Below are positions 25,399 to 34,854 of a stretch of DNA of 64,000 bases, in pieces; the stretch's first letter is position 1; every line of letters begins with the position of its first letter. The stretch comes from CAYFVU01 sp964594775 (GTDB lineage Bacteria; Spirochaetota; Spirochaetia; DSM-16054; Sediminispirochaetaceae): contig CAZQNO010000008.1 in assembly GCA_964594775.1 (NCBI GenBank), positions 5,972 through 69,971 of the forward strand. The letters run 5' to 3'. Under the pieces are notes generated by a model. It ran no database searches. It saw only the letters and a list, made by a program, of their open reading frames with translations, and had not been told where the DNA came from. The translations under genes were made by a program, and so were the position numbers.

Positions 25399-26143
25399 AC
25401 TCATTTCTTATCTTCGCGATCAAGAGCAGGATTTTGTAATAGAGGTAGGAGAAAAGGGAAAGAAGCTTCCATGGTCTGCGGCCGAGGTCGGAGAACCAGT
25501 AGGTACCGCGATCCCAGCTCTTGTCGGCGATCCGCTCTTTACGGCCGGCAAAGATGTCGAAGCACTCGCCGCACCAGAGAAAGAGGCTGTCGGAAAGCGT
25601 GTCGCGGTGAATTCTGAACCAGTGCTGCCGCTCCTTGACCCCGGGGCCTGCGAGAACCAGGGTGGGAGAGGCCTTTTTTATTGCCGTTACCACGTCCTGT
25701 TCCTTGTTTTCGTCGAAATAGCCGATATAGCGGCCGACGATTCTCAGTCCGGGAAACGAGTCCCGCAGGTTCGTTGCGGCGGTTTGCAGCGGTTGCGGTT
25801 TCAAGCCTACGAGATAGAGCGTTTTTCCGTGCTTTTCCAGGACCCCTAAAAGGCGTATCACGAAGCTGAAGGGCATGTAGCGGACCGGCACCGATTTACC
25901 GAGAAATCGTGCCCCCGAGACGATGTTTTTCGAAGTCGGGATTACCAGGCTTGCCTGACGCACCGTCTTACCGAACTCTCCCCTGCCCCGAGCGCGCAGC
26001 AGATCGAAAAGGCCGAGAAAGACGATGTGGTGTTTTCCCTCATTGTCCATGAGGTCTCTCACCGCATCTTCGATTTCGTTCTCCGGTAGCACATCGACGG
26101 GTACGCCGATGAGCCGGATCCGCTCTCTTCTCCTGTCTTTCAT
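25397..26143 (-). CDS. WecG/TagA family glycosyltransferase
   Basis: 248 residues of GT26. Recognisable are GVPVDVLPENEIEDAV at the start, TSKNIVSGARFLGKSVPVR, the YLVGLKPQPLQTAATNLR segment and APGVKERQHWF. GT26 enzymes add N-acetylmannosaminuronate or N-acetylmannosamine to undecaprenyl-linked precursors. The catalytic Asp expected in the PDG-type motif is here in a PTSK context, so chemistry may differ. The C-terminus is basic and hydrophobic and may bind membrane. ATG 26143 follows the RsmE stop by eight bases with GGAG upstream, so it ends the 28798-25397 unit. Confidence 0.82.
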   Translation of the reverse strand: MKDRRRERIRLIGVPVDVLPENEIEDAVRDLMDNEGKHHIVFLGLFDLLRARGRGEFGKTVRQASLVIPTSKNIVSGARFLGKSVPVRYMPFSFVIRLLGVLEKHGKTLYLVGLKPQPLQTAATNLRDSFPGLRIVGRYIGYFDENKEQDVVTAIKKASPTLVLAGPGVKERQHWFRIHRDTLSDSLFLWCGECFDIFAGRKERIADKSWDRGTYWFSDLGRRPWKLLSLFSYLYYKILLLIAKIRNE

Positions 26144-26151
26144 GTCTCTTT

Positions 26152-26904
26152 CTACTCCTGAGGATTCCACGATACTCTTTCCGCGAGCAGGGTCTGTACC
26201 GCGGCGATTGCATACAGGGCGGCGGTTTCCGCTCTCAATACGTTGGTCTGCAGGTGGACCGGCAGGAAGCCGCCGCCTCTCAGCAGCTCGACTTCCCGCG
26301 GGGAGAAGCCGCCCTCCGGGCCGACTCCGAGGGCCACCGTATTCGGATAATGGGAAAGATACCGATGAAGCGACGTCTGTTCAAGGGGTTCATGATGAAA
26401 GAACAGGGCAGGATCGCCGTCGTTCCGGATCCTCGGCAGCTCATCTATGTCGACGGGTTCTTCGATCTCCGTTATTACCGTACTTCCGCTCTGCTGTACC
26501 GCCTCTCGCGCTATGGCCTCCCATCTTTGCCGCTTTTTCTTTCCCTCTCCCGCGTCGTAGCGGGCTACCGTGTACTCACTCTTCACGGGAACTATGCGTT
26601 TGACTCCCGCCTCGGCGGCCTGTCGCACCACCGTATCCATCTTCTTTCCCTTAAGAAGGGCCTGAAAGAGGCAGATCGCCGTTTCGGTATTCCCGTTCTC
26701 CCGTTTTTCGCGGACTTCCACCACCAGGCTCTCATGGTCCATTTCCGTGATGACCAGCAGATAGCGTCTGCCCTCTCTGTCGGTACCGGCTAAGGTGTCG
26801 CCCCGAGAGAGGCGGAGGACCCGGCTGAGGTAGTGGAACGTGTCTCCCGTCATTTTGAGGGGAAGCTCGGGGGAAAAGCTGTGCGGCAGAAGGAGGCTTC
26901 TCAT
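26152..26904 (-). CDS. rsmE: 16S rRNA m3U1498 methyltransferase
   Basis: 250 residues of the SPOUT class. The N-terminal PUA-like part (about 1-70, FHYLSRVLRLSRGD) binds RNA. The knot holds the S-adenosylmethionine site ALGVGPEGGFSPREVELL and LQTNVLRAETAALYAI. The enzyme methylates U1498 of 16S rRNA. The stop precedes the WecG-like gene closely and the start overlaps the YjbQ gene by ATGA, so it is inside an operon. Confidence 0.94.
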   Translation of the reverse strand: MRSLLLPHSFSPELPLKMTGDTFHYLSRVLRLSRGDTLAGTDREGRRYLLVITEMDHESLVVEVREKRENGNTETAICLFQALLKGKKMDTVVRQAAEAGVKRIVPVKSEYTVARYDAGEGKKKRQRWEAIAREAVQQSGSTVITEIEEPVDIDELPRIRNDGDPALFFHHEPLEQTSLHRYLSHYPNTVALGVGPEGGFSPREVELLRGGGFLPVHLQTNVLRAETAALYAIAAVQTLLAERVSWNPQE

Positions 26905-27296
26905 CCTACGGAAACTATCACCGACCTTGTCCGAGGTCCGTCGAATTCGCAGAGATAGATGCCCTGCCAGGTTCCGAGGAGCATCTGTCCCCCGGAAACG
27001 GGTATGCAGACGCTCGCCCCCATCAGGGATGCCTTGATATGGGCGGCGGAGTTGCCTTCCAGGTGCCGGTAGCCGTCGTCGAAGGGAATGACCTTGTTCA
27101 GTTCCATTATAATGTCCTGCCTGACGGATGGATCGGCATTTTCGTTTATCGTGACTCCGCAGGTGGTGTGCGGAATGTATACCGTGCAGATGCCCTCAGC
27201 CATATCGCTCTTCTTGACAGTTTGGTGGACCTCTCTGCTTATGTCGACGAGCTCCGTTTTTGATTTCGTCTGGACCTTGATGCGGGAATGGGTCAA
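26901..27296 (-). CDS. yjbQ: YjbQ/UPF0047 family protein
   Basis: 131 residues with the family core TVYIPHTTCGVTINENADP, then HIKASLMGASVCIPV and QGIYLCEFDGPR. The three conserved histidines typical of the family are present (HTTC, EGNSAAHIKAS and DDGYRHLEG). YjbQ is a small trimeric protein with weak thiamine-phosphate synthase activity; its true role is unsettled. The start overlaps the protease stop (ATGA). Confidence 0.92.
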   Translation of the reverse strand: MTHSRIKVQTKSKTELVDISREVHQTVKKSDMAEGICTVYIPHTTCGVTINENADPSVRQDIIMELNKVIPFDDGYRHLEGNSAAHIKASLMGASVCIPVSGGQMLLGTWQGIYLCEFDGPRTRSVIVSVG

Positions 27297-28798
27297 ATTT
27301 TTGCCCTCATTTCTCCCTGTTTTCTTCCGGGGCTCGGATAGGGGGTAAAGTCCGGTTGTGCTTCGCCCCTGCGGATCTTTTGGATTGCGTCCTTTAGGGC
27401 CTTGTCGAATTCGAGATCGTAGACCGGCGGAAAGTCCATCCGCCGGTGATATTCGTTTTTCAGGAGCCTGCGCAGCAGAATCGTAGCTAAGTCGATGTTT
27501 TTCTCCCTCTGCAGCGAGCGGATGAAACGGGCCTTCTGGGCCTCCGAAGCGTTGGGGTTCTCATCGACGAAGTTCTTGATGTAGTTGTTTTCAAAAATTT
27601 TCTGCATGGCTTCGCCGTCCTCTTCGCTGAGCTCCTCTTCCTCTACCACGATGTCCGGTTTTATCCCCACCTTGTCGATATTCACGTCGCGGGGGGTATA
27701 GTAACGGCTTATGGTCAGCTTAAACCCGCTCTCCCCGAAGGGAATTATTTTCTGTACCGACCCCTTCCCAAAGCTCGTCTCACCGATGATGAGGCCTCTG
27801 TTGGTGTCCTTGAAGGCTCCGGCGAGGATCTCCGATGCCGAGGCCGAGCCCTCGTCGATCAGCACTACAACGGGCAGGTCGCTCGGAACGAGGGTGGAGG
27901 GGTCCGCGTTGAAAACCTCGTTCTCCTGAGAGATACGGCTCTTTGTGCTGACGATCACGCCGGAGGGGAAGAAGAAGTCCACCGTGTCGGTTACCGCCGT
28001 AAGAAGACCGCCGGGATTACCCCGCACGTCGATGATGAGGCTGGAATAGCCCTGTCTCTCGAAGTCGGAGATCGCCTCTTTTACTCTGTCGTCGGTGTAG
28101 GGGGTGAATTGGATGATTCGCAGATAGCCGATTTTCCCGTCTATTATGTCGTGTTTTACCGTGGGCACCTCGATGATGGCCCGGGTAATGGTAACGTTGA
28201 AGGTGATGTTCTTGCCCCGAAGGATCGTGACCTGTACGTCCGAGCCGGGAGTTCCCCGCAGCCGGTCGACAACCTCGTCTACGGTAAGATCGGCGGTCGA
28301 TTCATCCTCGACCTTTATGATGTAGTCCCCCGCGTGGATTCCGGCCCGGTAGGCCGGAGTGTCTTCGATGGGGGCCACCACCTTTATGTACTTGGCCCTT
28401 TTGTCCTTTGGGGCTTCGTCGGGGTCTTGATCTTCATCGCCGTTGGCTTGGCGCGCAGAAACAGGCCGGGAGATGTAGAGCCCTACCCCGCCGAAACGTC
28501 CGGTGGTCGTGTCGGTGAGGTCTTTCATATCGCTGCCGGTGAGGTAGTAGCTGTAGGGGTCCTCGAGACTGTCGAAGAGTCCCTTCATTGCTCCCTCGTA
28601 GAGCTGTTCGGCCGGGACCTGGTCTACGTAGTTGTTGAGGATAAACTCGAAGGCGTATTGCAGCCTGTTGATGTAGTAATGACTCTCGGCCCCGCTCTGG
28701 TCTGCGAAGAGCAGGTGGGGGCTGAGGGTGATTCCTCCGGCAAAGACCGCTACAAAGGCGGTAACCGCGATCCACGCGGTTCTTTCTCCTCGTTTCAT
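27293..28798 (-). CDS. ctpA: C-terminal processing peptidase (S41)
   Basis: 501 residues. A signal anchor (about 8-30) exports it to the periplasm. A PDZ domain (about 140-215) contains YRAGIHAGDYIIKVED. The S41 protease core has the catalytic Ser in EGSASASEILAGAF and Lys in SFGKGSVQKI. Such Tsp/CtpA enzymes trim C-termini of exported proteins and peptidoglycan enzymes. ATG 28798 follows CGAGG; a GTG two codons earlier is possible. It is the first gene of a four-gene unit with yjbQ, rsmE and the GT26 gene. Confidence 0.94.
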   Translation of the reverse strand: MKRGERTAWIAVTAFVAVFAGGITLSPHLLFADQSGAESHYYINRLQYAFEFILNNYVDQVPAEQLYEGAMKGLFDSLEDPYSYYLTGSDMKDLTDTTTGRFGGVGLYISRPVSARQANGDEDQDPDEAPKDKRAKYIKVVAPIEDTPAYRAGIHAGDYIIKVEDESTADLTVDEVVDRLRGTPGSDVQVTILRGKNITFNVTITRAIIEVPTVKHDIIDGKIGYLRIIQFTPYTDDRVKEAISDFERQGYSSLIIDVRGNPGGLLTAVTDTVDFFFPSGVIVSTKSRISQENEVFNADPSTLVPSDLPVVVLIDEGSASASEILAGAFKDTNRGLIIGETSFGKGSVQKIIPFGESGFKLTISRYYTPRDVNIDKVGIKPDIVVEEEELSEEDGEAMQKIFENNYIKNFVDENPNASEAQKARFIRSLQREKNIDLATILLRRLLKNEYHRRMDFPPVYDLEFDKALKDAIQKIRRGEAQPDFTPYPSPGRKQGEMRAKI

Positions 28799-28926
28799 GG
28801 GCACCTCGTATTCTTACTTTAGTCCATGACGGTAGAGCTTTCAAGGGCGCCGGGAGAACGCCGGGTTTTTCCCGGCCGGCTCATATCCGTTATCCGTAAT
28901 TTACGAGGTTTTCCGAGAATTGCTGA

Positions 28927-28955
28927 TTGACCTCAGCCGATGTGGCGCGTACACT
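28927..28955 (+). promoter_or_regulatory. Candidate leaderless promoter of the 202-residue membrane protein
   Basis: TTGACC at 28927-28932 and TACACT at 28950-28955 have the optimal 17-base spacing. Six T residues separate the -10 box from ATG 28962, so RNA would begin at the start codon. No Shine-Dalgarno sequence is present. Confidence 0.6.
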
Positions 28956-28961
28956 TTTTTT

Positions 28962-29570
28962 ATGAGATCATTCATTGCTCTTTCCGCGGCCCTCTGGGAG
29001 GCCGTTCGTTTCATCGTGCTCTTTTTCCTCGCAACTGCCCGGTTTAACAGCAGCCTGAGCGGTGATGTGAGCATCTTCTTTATATGGCTGGCCTCGGCGG
29101 GCCTGATCCTCATCGTCGCCCTCTTTATGGCGGGGCTCTATCCCGATACCTACGGGCTCTACCTGCCTCTGGCGGCGGTTCTCAAGGGACTCCAGGTCGT
29201 CTTCGGGGTCGCGCTGGTCTTCTTCCTCCTGGCGGATTCCTCTCTCAGGGTCTCGTCAGGCGCCTCTGCACCCCTCGCTCGCTCCCTTTCCGTTATCCTG
29301 CCGGTGGCGGGAATGGATATCATCGCCCTTTTGCTGCTCCTGGCGGCGAATGTCCGCCGGCGACGTTCGGTCCCATCCGCGCTGCAGCCCTCCGATTCAC
29401 CCGGCCCGGATAGAGCAAAAGGCTCAGGCGAAGCCTCCGCCGCTTCCAAAACCCGAGTGTTCTTCAAAAAAGAGAAAAGGGTGAAATCGACGAAAAAGTC
29501 TGGAAAGGACGCGAACGAAGAGTCGTCTCTGCCGGAAGCCCGGGTAACCGACGTAAACGAGGAGGAATAG
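28962..29570 (+). CDS. Membrane protein of unknown function (202 residues)
   Basis: Four predicted membrane spans (about residues 8-25, 38-62, 68-92, 108-132) are followed by a hydrophilic, Lys-, Ser- and Glu-rich tail (about 140-202) that should lie in the cytoplasm. No family is recognised. It ends where the MinD-like ATPase gene begins (29570/29571), so the tail may be a contact site for that ATPase (inference). ATG 28962 fits the leaderless promoter; the TTG 28920 alternative would start inside the promoter. Confidence 0.72.
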   Translation: MRSFIALSAALWEAVRFIVLFFLATARFNSSLSGDVSIFFIWLASAGLILIVALFMAGLYPDTYGLYLPLAAVLKGLQVVFGVALVFFLLADSSLRVSSGASAPLARSLSVILPVAGMDIIALLLLLAANVRRRRSVPSALQPSDSPGPDRAKGSGEASAASKTRVFFKKEKRVKSTKKSGKDANEESSLPEARVTDVNEEE

Positions 29571-30719
29571 ATGCAGATACTGCCGATTGCCAGCGGCAAG
29601 GGAGGCGTGGGGAAGTCTCTCGTGGCTACCAACCTCGCCGTCGCCCTGGGGCAAAATGGAAAGAAGGTTGTATTGGCGGACCTCGATCTCGGCGCATCCA
29701 ACCTCCATCTCACCCTCGGCATGAGCGGGATGCGCACCGGCATAGGCACCTTTCTTAGCAACCGCAGCATGGCCTTTGAGGATATCATCGTTCCCACGGA
29801 GTACGAAAACCTCAGTTTCATTCCCGGAGACGCCGAGATCCCCGGCATGGCGAATCTCAAAACGGGGCAGAAGACCAAGCTGATCAAGCGCCTCTATACG
29901 GTGGACGCCGATTTTCTCGTCCTCGATTTGGGGGCGGGGACCAACTTCAATACCCTCGATTTCTTTCTCAGTTCATCCTACGGAGTCATCGTAACCGCCC
30001 CGACCCTCACCGCCACCCTCAACGCCTACCTCTTTTTGAAGAATATCGTCTTCAGATTGATGAACGCCACCTTTAAGAAGGGCAGCGCGGCGGCGGAGTA
30101 CATAGAGTGGGTCAAGAAGGAAGGCACTCAGCTGCAGCGGGTCTACATTCCCAAGCTCCTCGACTATATTCGGCGGGAAGACCCGGAGAGTTACGAAGCG
30201 TTTCGCCGGAGGACGGCGAATTTTCACCCCATGCTGGTACTCAATCTCCTGGAGGATCCGAAAGATTCGCAGAAGGCGGAAAAAATTCGCCGTTCCTGCA
30301 GCGAATATTTGGGTATCGATATGGAACACCTGGGAATAATTTACTACGATCATACACAGGAGGTTGCGCTGAGTTCGCGCATTCCCATCGTCGTGTATAA
30401 GCCCAATTCGGTGCTCAGCCAGGCGATCTACCGCATCGCAGATAAGCTGATACAGCGGCGGGAAGAGGATAATCAGGGGAGTCTCCTGGATATCGAGACG
30501 CTCGATCAGAGTTATCAGGTCGCCGAGATGGAGGCGGAGATCGACTTCGACGCCAAGGCCCGGGACATGGAGGACCTGCTTCACAGCGGAGCCCTCACCA
30601 GGGGAGATCTGATCGAGACGATCAAGGCGCAGCAGTATGAGATCAATTCGCTGAAGAAGGAGAACAATCTTCTCAAGCATCGCCTTCGCAGGGCGATGGA
30701 CGAAGGATTTACCGTATAA
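29571..30719 (+). CDS. MinD/FlhG-like ParA-family ATPase with coiled-coil tail
   Basis: 382 residues. Deviant Walker A SGKGGVGKS (about 8-16), a Walker B-like LVLDLGAG near 118 and the DLDLGASNLHLTLG switch segment define the MinD/ParA superfamily. Residues about 175-260 form an insert rich in Lys and Arg. A Glu- and Lys-rich coiled coil ends the protein (about 330-375). Such ATPases position flagella, chromosomes or assemblies at membranes. GAGGAGG precedes the ATG. The FapA-like gene follows after three bases, so the pair is co-made. Confidence 0.88.
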   Translation: MQILPIASGKGGVGKSLVATNLAVALGQNGKKVVLADLDLGASNLHLTLGMSGMRTGIGTFLSNRSMAFEDIIVPTEYENLSFIPGDAEIPGMANLKTGQKTKLIKRLYTVDADFLVLDLGAGTNFNTLDFFLSSSYGVIVTAPTLTATLNAYLFLKNIVFRLMNATFKKGSAAAEYIEWVKKEGTQLQRVYIPKLLDYIRREDPESYEAFRRRTANFHPMLVLNLLEDPKDSQKAEKIRRSCSEYLGIDMEHLGIIYYDHTQEVALSSRIPIVVYKPNSVLSQAIYRIADKLIQRREEDNQGSLLDIETLDQSYQVAEMEAEIDFDAKARDMEDLLHSGALTRGDLIETIKAQQYEINSLKKENNLLKHRLRRAMDEGFTV

Positions 30720-30722
30720 AAA

Positions 30723-33700
30723 ATGCAGGCTAAGGGTACGCTTCAGATCCAGGTCGATGAGTCTCAGCTCAGCGCCTCGCTCGTTTTCACCCCGGCGGTG
30801 AACGGTCAAGAGTGGGACAAGGCGAAGCTCCTCGATCTTCTCGAGAAGAAGAAGATCGTAGAGGGCGTCGACGAGCTTGCCGTCGAGAAGGCCCTCGGCG
30901 AGTTCGCCCTTGCAAGCGAAGAACTCGAAGAGGCTGGAGACCAGTCGGCCGCCGAGGCGAACGTCGGCGAAGCGATTAGCCGCCTCATCGCCCGCGGTAC
31001 GGCTCCCGTCGCCGGCGACACCGGCGCCTTCGAATGGAAGGAGTTACCCGTTCCCGAGGAATTCGCCGCCGACGTAGAGAGGGTCCTCAAGACCGCCGCA
31101 GCCCCGGAAATAACCCGTACCCGCAGCAAGAAGGTGAAGGTAAAAAAGAAGGTCGTGAAGAAGACGAAGCTTCCCTTCGGAAAGCCTAAGGAAGAGATCG
31201 TCGAGAACACGGAGACGCAGAGCTGGGAGGAGCCGGTCAACATAGATCCCAAGGTGCTGCAGTCCGGTTGGGCCGAAGAGGGAGAGGTCCTGGCCGAATG
31301 GAAGGAGGGTGAGACGGGGACGGTCGGCAAGTCGGTCTACGGCAAGCCTCTCCTTTGGAACGAGGACGACAAGGAGGAGTTTTTCGGCGGCCGTGGCGTG
31401 AAGGTCACGAAGAAGTCGGTGGAGGCGGAGGCAGGCGGCGTTCTTCGCCGAGGGAAGAACTGGGTGGAGATCATCCCCTTCAGCAGGCACGATTGGGAGC
31501 TCGGCCTCTCTAAGGACCAGGCCACCTGTTACATCGATTTCAATCCGGGGGCCTCTCACGCCTCTCCGCCTACCGCCGCGCAGATCCGGGAAAAGGCGAA
31601 GGAAATCGGCTTTCCCGAAGAGGAGCTGCTGCCGGAAAAGGACATCTCGATAATCGTCGGCAACGCCGTATCGGCGGGCAAGACCCTGGAAAAGGCGCCC
31701 ATTTCCGTCGACCGGGACGGCTCGTTTTCCGTCGACGCGAGTGACGACAAGTTGAAGGGCCTGCTCAACGCGGTGAAGGGCGGCGGCCGGGGAGCCCCCC
31801 TCGTGCTCAAGGAGGTGGGGGCGGCGATAAAGAACAGCGGCTTCAAGGGGATGGACTACGAGAAGATCAAGCAGGATCTCCTCGAGTTTCAAAAAGGACC
31901 CGAAAGGGAGCTGAAAGATTACCTCCTGGCAGAGGGAAAGCCTCCCGCCGAGGGCGAAGACCGGACCGTCGAATATACCTGCCCCTTTGTTGAAGAGAAG
32001 GAATTGGAGCAGCTACAGAGGGTTGAGGAGTTGGGGCCGGAGATCCTAAAGCGTTATGCTTCTCTCGGCGAGTATCCGCTTCAGACGGTAACGAAGATGG
32101 CCGCCGTGCGAAAGAATTCCGTGGTGGCAAATCTCGCCGGCAGCGGCAAGGGAGAGGACGGGCTGGATGTGTTTGGCGCCAAGATCGAAGGGGGAAAGGG
32201 CAGCGATCCGATGGTCACCCTCTTAGAGAACATCGAGCGGCGGGAAGACGAATACTACGCTCTGGAAGACGGGATCCTCGATGTAATAGAGGGGGAATCC
32301 CAAGAAGGGCTTACCCTGCGGGTCCGGGAGCACGTGGACAGCGTGGTCTACGTACAGTTGGCCGAAGATAACATGAAGGCCTTCCTCACCCTCAGTCCCG
32401 CTCGAGGGACCGGAGAAGCCCTCAGTCTGGAAAAGGTCAACGCAACTCTCGACGAAAACGGGGTTAAGAAGGGCCTCGACAGCAAGGCTATTACCGAGGC
32501 CATCGAGAAGGCGAAGCGGGGTGAGCTGGTGGAGAAGGTGCCGGTTGCGGAGGGAATACCGCCGATCGACCCCGGTACGAGCAGGCTCAAGTTCCACGTC
32601 CGGCGGGCGACGGGCAAGGCCCTCACCCTAAAGGAAGACGGGCAGGCGGACTACAAGAACCAGGACAAGATTACCTCGGTGGAGAAGGACCAGCTCATCG
32701 CCGAAATCATATCTTCCGACACCATGCCCAAGGACGGCTGGGATGTCACGGGCAAGCCGATAAAGGCGAAGGAGCCGCCCCCCCTGGCCCTCGATATAGG
32801 GAAGGGACTACGCCAGGAGACACAGGAAAACGGGGACATTTACCTCTATGCGGAGAACAGCGGCGAGGTCTACTACGACCAGAGACGCCTCGAGGTCACT
32901 TCGATCCACACGGTGGAGGGAGATGTGGGGATGAAGTCGGGGAATATCAAGTTTCCCGGCGAAGTGCAGGTAAAGGGAAACGTCCACGAGGGTTTCTACG
33001 TGATGGCCGGCGGAGGGGTGAAGGTGGCGGGCAACGCTGAAGCCTGCCTCATCTCTTCGGGGCATACGGTAACCGTCATGCAGGGTATCGTCGGCGCAAA
33101 CAAGGCGGCTATTAGGGCAAAGGAGCACATCGAGACCACCTTTGTCGAGCAGGCCACCCTCTTAGCGGTAGGGGACGTCCGTATCAAGAACTCCTGCCTG
33201 CGCTGCGATGTGAAGTGCAACGGTTCTCTGCAGCTTGTCGGAGACAAGGGCGATCTGGTTGGAGGAAAGGTATACACCCGCCGCGGCATAGATGCGCACA
33301 ACATCGGCAACGATAAGGGGGCGAAGACCACCATCAGCTTCGGACAGGACTATCTGGTGGCCGACCAGATAGAGCAGCAGGAGAAGAAAATCCAACAGAT
33401 CAAAGATTACCTCACCAAGCTGGACGGGATGATGAACCGGGCCGAGAAGGACGGTGACCGAAAGAAGCTCGATGCGGCCCGGCAGCAGAAGCTCAAGTAC
33501 ATGAAGGAGATAGAGAAGCGGAGCATGCACCTCTTCAGCCTCCGGGAGCGCTACGAAGAGCATTTCGAATCGATACTGCGCGTCCGCGGCACGATCTATC
33601 CCGGGGTGATTCTGGAGAGTCACGGGCGTTTCTACGAGGTCTCTAAGCCGAAGGAGCGGATTGCCTTCGTGTTCAATTCCACCAGCGGGAGGATCGAAGA

Positions 33701-33872
33701 GGAGCCCCTTGAGAAGGCGGAAAAGGCGGAGAAGGCCGGAGAGTCTGGAAAGCCCGATCAGCCGGAGCCGGCCGGCTCGGCCGAGCCGGCGGCAGCAGGC
33801 GCCGAACAGGCTCAGCAGCCCGAACAGCCCGATCAGCCGGAGCCGGAAGTAAAAACCGAGGCGCCGGCATAG
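30723..33872 (+). CDS. Very long FapA/DUF342 family protein
   Basis: 1049 residues. The C-terminal half (about 540-1000) is a regular FapA protein: VYVQLAEDNMKAFLTLSPA, VAEGIPPIDPG, a WDVTGKPIKAKEPPPL core, a right-handed beta-helix (VEGDVGMKSGNIKFPGEVQ and following) and a coiled coil (about 880-940). The N-terminal half contains two weaker copies of the same opening unit, at about 3-180 (LSASLVFTPAVNGQEW, ending near VGKSVYGKPL) and about 250-500 (ending near GLDVFGAKIEGG). A Pro/Glu/Gln-rich tail closes it (about 1010-1049). FapA proteins are polymer-like; the role is not settled. It is the partner of the MinD-like ATPase. Confidence 0.85.
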   Translation: MQAKGTLQIQVDESQLSASLVFTPAVNGQEWDKAKLLDLLEKKKIVEGVDELAVEKALGEFALASEELEEAGDQSAAEANVGEAISRLIARGTAPVAGDTGAFEWKELPVPEEFAADVERVLKTAAAPEITRTRSKKVKVKKKVVKKTKLPFGKPKEEIVENTETQSWEEPVNIDPKVLQSGWAEEGEVLAEWKEGETGTVGKSVYGKPLLWNEDDKEEFFGGRGVKVTKKSVEAEAGGVLRRGKNWVEIIPFSRHDWELGLSKDQATCYIDFNPGASHASPPTAAQIREKAKEIGFPEEELLPEKDISIIVGNAVSAGKTLEKAPISVDRDGSFSVDASDDKLKGLLNAVKGGGRGAPLVLKEVGAAIKNSGFKGMDYEKIKQDLLEFQKGPERELKDYLLAEGKPPAEGEDRTVEYTCPFVEEKELEQLQRVEELGPEILKRYASLGEYPLQTVTKMAAVRKNSVVANLAGSGKGEDGLDVFGAKIEGGKGSDPMVTLLENIERREDEYYALEDGILDVIEGESQEGLTLRVREHVDSVVYVQLAEDNMKAFLTLSPARGTGEALSLEKVNATLDENGVKKGLDSKAITEAIEKAKRGELVEKVPVAEGIPPIDPGTSRLKFHVRRATGKALTLKEDGQADYKNQDKITSVEKDQLIAEIISSDTMPKDGWDVTGKPIKAKEPPPLALDIGKGLRQETQENGDIYLYAENSGEVYYDQRRLEVTSIHTVEGDVGMKSGNIKFPGEVQVKGNVHEGFYVMAGGGVKVAGNAEACLISSGHTVTVMQGIVGANKAAIRAKEHIETTFVEQATLLAVGDVRIKNSCLRCDVKCNGSLQLVGDKGDLVGGKVYTRRGIDAHNIGNDKGAKTTISFGQDYLVADQIEQQEKKIQQIKDYLTKLDGMMNRAEKDGDRKKLDAARQQKLKYMKEIEKRSMHLFSLRERYEEHFESILRVRGTIYPGVILESHGRFYEVSKPKERIAFVFNSTSGRIEEEPLEKAEKAEKAGESGKPDQPEPAGSAEPAAAGAEQAQQPEQPDQPEPEVKTEAPA

Positions 33873-33903
33873 ACCGAATAAACCATAAGAGAAGGAGCAG
33901 CCA

Positions 33904-34845
33904 GTGCCCGCATACATAGAATTTCCCTCTTGGATACGCCCCACCATCATTCCCGGGCTCCCGTTTCACTGGTACGGCATGATGTATCTCGTCGCTTTTT
34001 TCATTACCTATCTTCTCGTGCGAAGGCAGGTAAAAGAGCAGGAACTCGACTATACGGACGACGAAATAACGGACCTCTTTTTCTACGCCATTGTCGGGCT
34101 GCTGGTGGGCGCGCGTATCCTTGCCGCTCTCGTCTACGACCCCTCGGGCTACTATCTTGCCAAGCCCTGGATGATCTTCTGGCCCTTCGACGAAGAGATG
34201 AATTTTACCGGTTTTCAGGGCATGAGCTACCACGGCGGGCTTCTTGGCGTCATACTGATGGGACTCATTTTCGCAAAGCGGAGAAAGAAAAATTTCTTCG
34301 ATCTTGCCGATCTCTTCGTGGCGGGTATTCCCCTCGGTTACACCTTCGGACGGCTGGGAAACTTCATCAACGGCGAGCTCTGGGGCCGGGTTACCGCCGG
34401 CCCCCTGGGAATGATATTTCCCCACGCTCCGCCCTTTTCCACCCGGCACGAATGGGTGCGCCGCATCGCCGACGAAGCGGGGATTTCCTCCCGGGAGGGA
34501 GGCCTTGTCGATTTGCCCCGCCATCCCTCTCAACTCTACGAGGCCTTCTTTGAGGGGATCGTGCTCTGGCTGCTGCTCTGGTTCGTCTTTCGACCCCGGC
34601 GGCGTTTTACCGGTCAGCTCTTGGGCATCTACCTCATCGGTTACGGGATTGTTCGTTTCGTCATTGAATATTTCCGTGAGCCGGACATCGGGATCGGCTA
34701 TCCTCTGAGCTTTGCCGCAGAGACGGAGCCCCAGGCCCTCTTTCTCTCCCTCTGGAACTTTACGACCGGGCAGATTCTCTGCGCGGGGATGATTCTTTTA
34801 GGGGCGGCTATTCTCTTCTTTCGGCGGAACAAGGGGCTCGAATAA
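33904..34845 (+). CDS. lgt: Prolipoprotein diacylglyceryl transferase
   Basis: 313 residues with seven predicted spans. HGGLLGVILMG and the signature GRLGNFINGELWGR (about residues 142-155) identify the enzyme, which moves diacylglycerol from phosphatidylglycerol to the lipobox Cys of exported lipoproteins. GTG 33904 has AAGGAG upstream. The lipoprotein at 14145 is a likely substrate. It starts 31 bases after the FapA-like gene, so it may be in the same unit; it is convergent with the HD-GYP gene, nine bases away. Confidence 0.95.
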   Translation: MPAYIEFPSWIRPTIIPGLPFHWYGMMYLVAFFITYLLVRRQVKEQELDYTDDEITDLFFYAIVGLLVGARILAALVYDPSGYYLAKPWMIFWPFDEEMNFTGFQGMSYHGGLLGVILMGLIFAKRRKKNFFDLADLFVAGIPLGYTFGRLGNFINGELWGRVTAGPLGMIFPHAPPFSTRHEWVRRIADEAGISSREGGLVDLPRHPSQLYEAFFEGIVLWLLLWFVFRPRRRFTGQLLGIYLIGYGIVRFVIEYFREPDIGIGYPLSFAAETEPQALFLSLWNFTTGQILCAGMILLGAAILFFRRNKGLE

Positions 34846-34854
34846 GGGCCCCTC

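Noticed and set aside
28860..28876. GCCGGG-TTTTT-CCCGGC hairpin between the ctpA and 28962 genes
   Set aside because: Only six pairs, lies between divergent genes and has no T-run after the stem; not enough for a terminator call.
31044..31892. 282-codon - strand frame in the FapA-like gene
   Set aside because: Shadow frame; no start signal and no domain.
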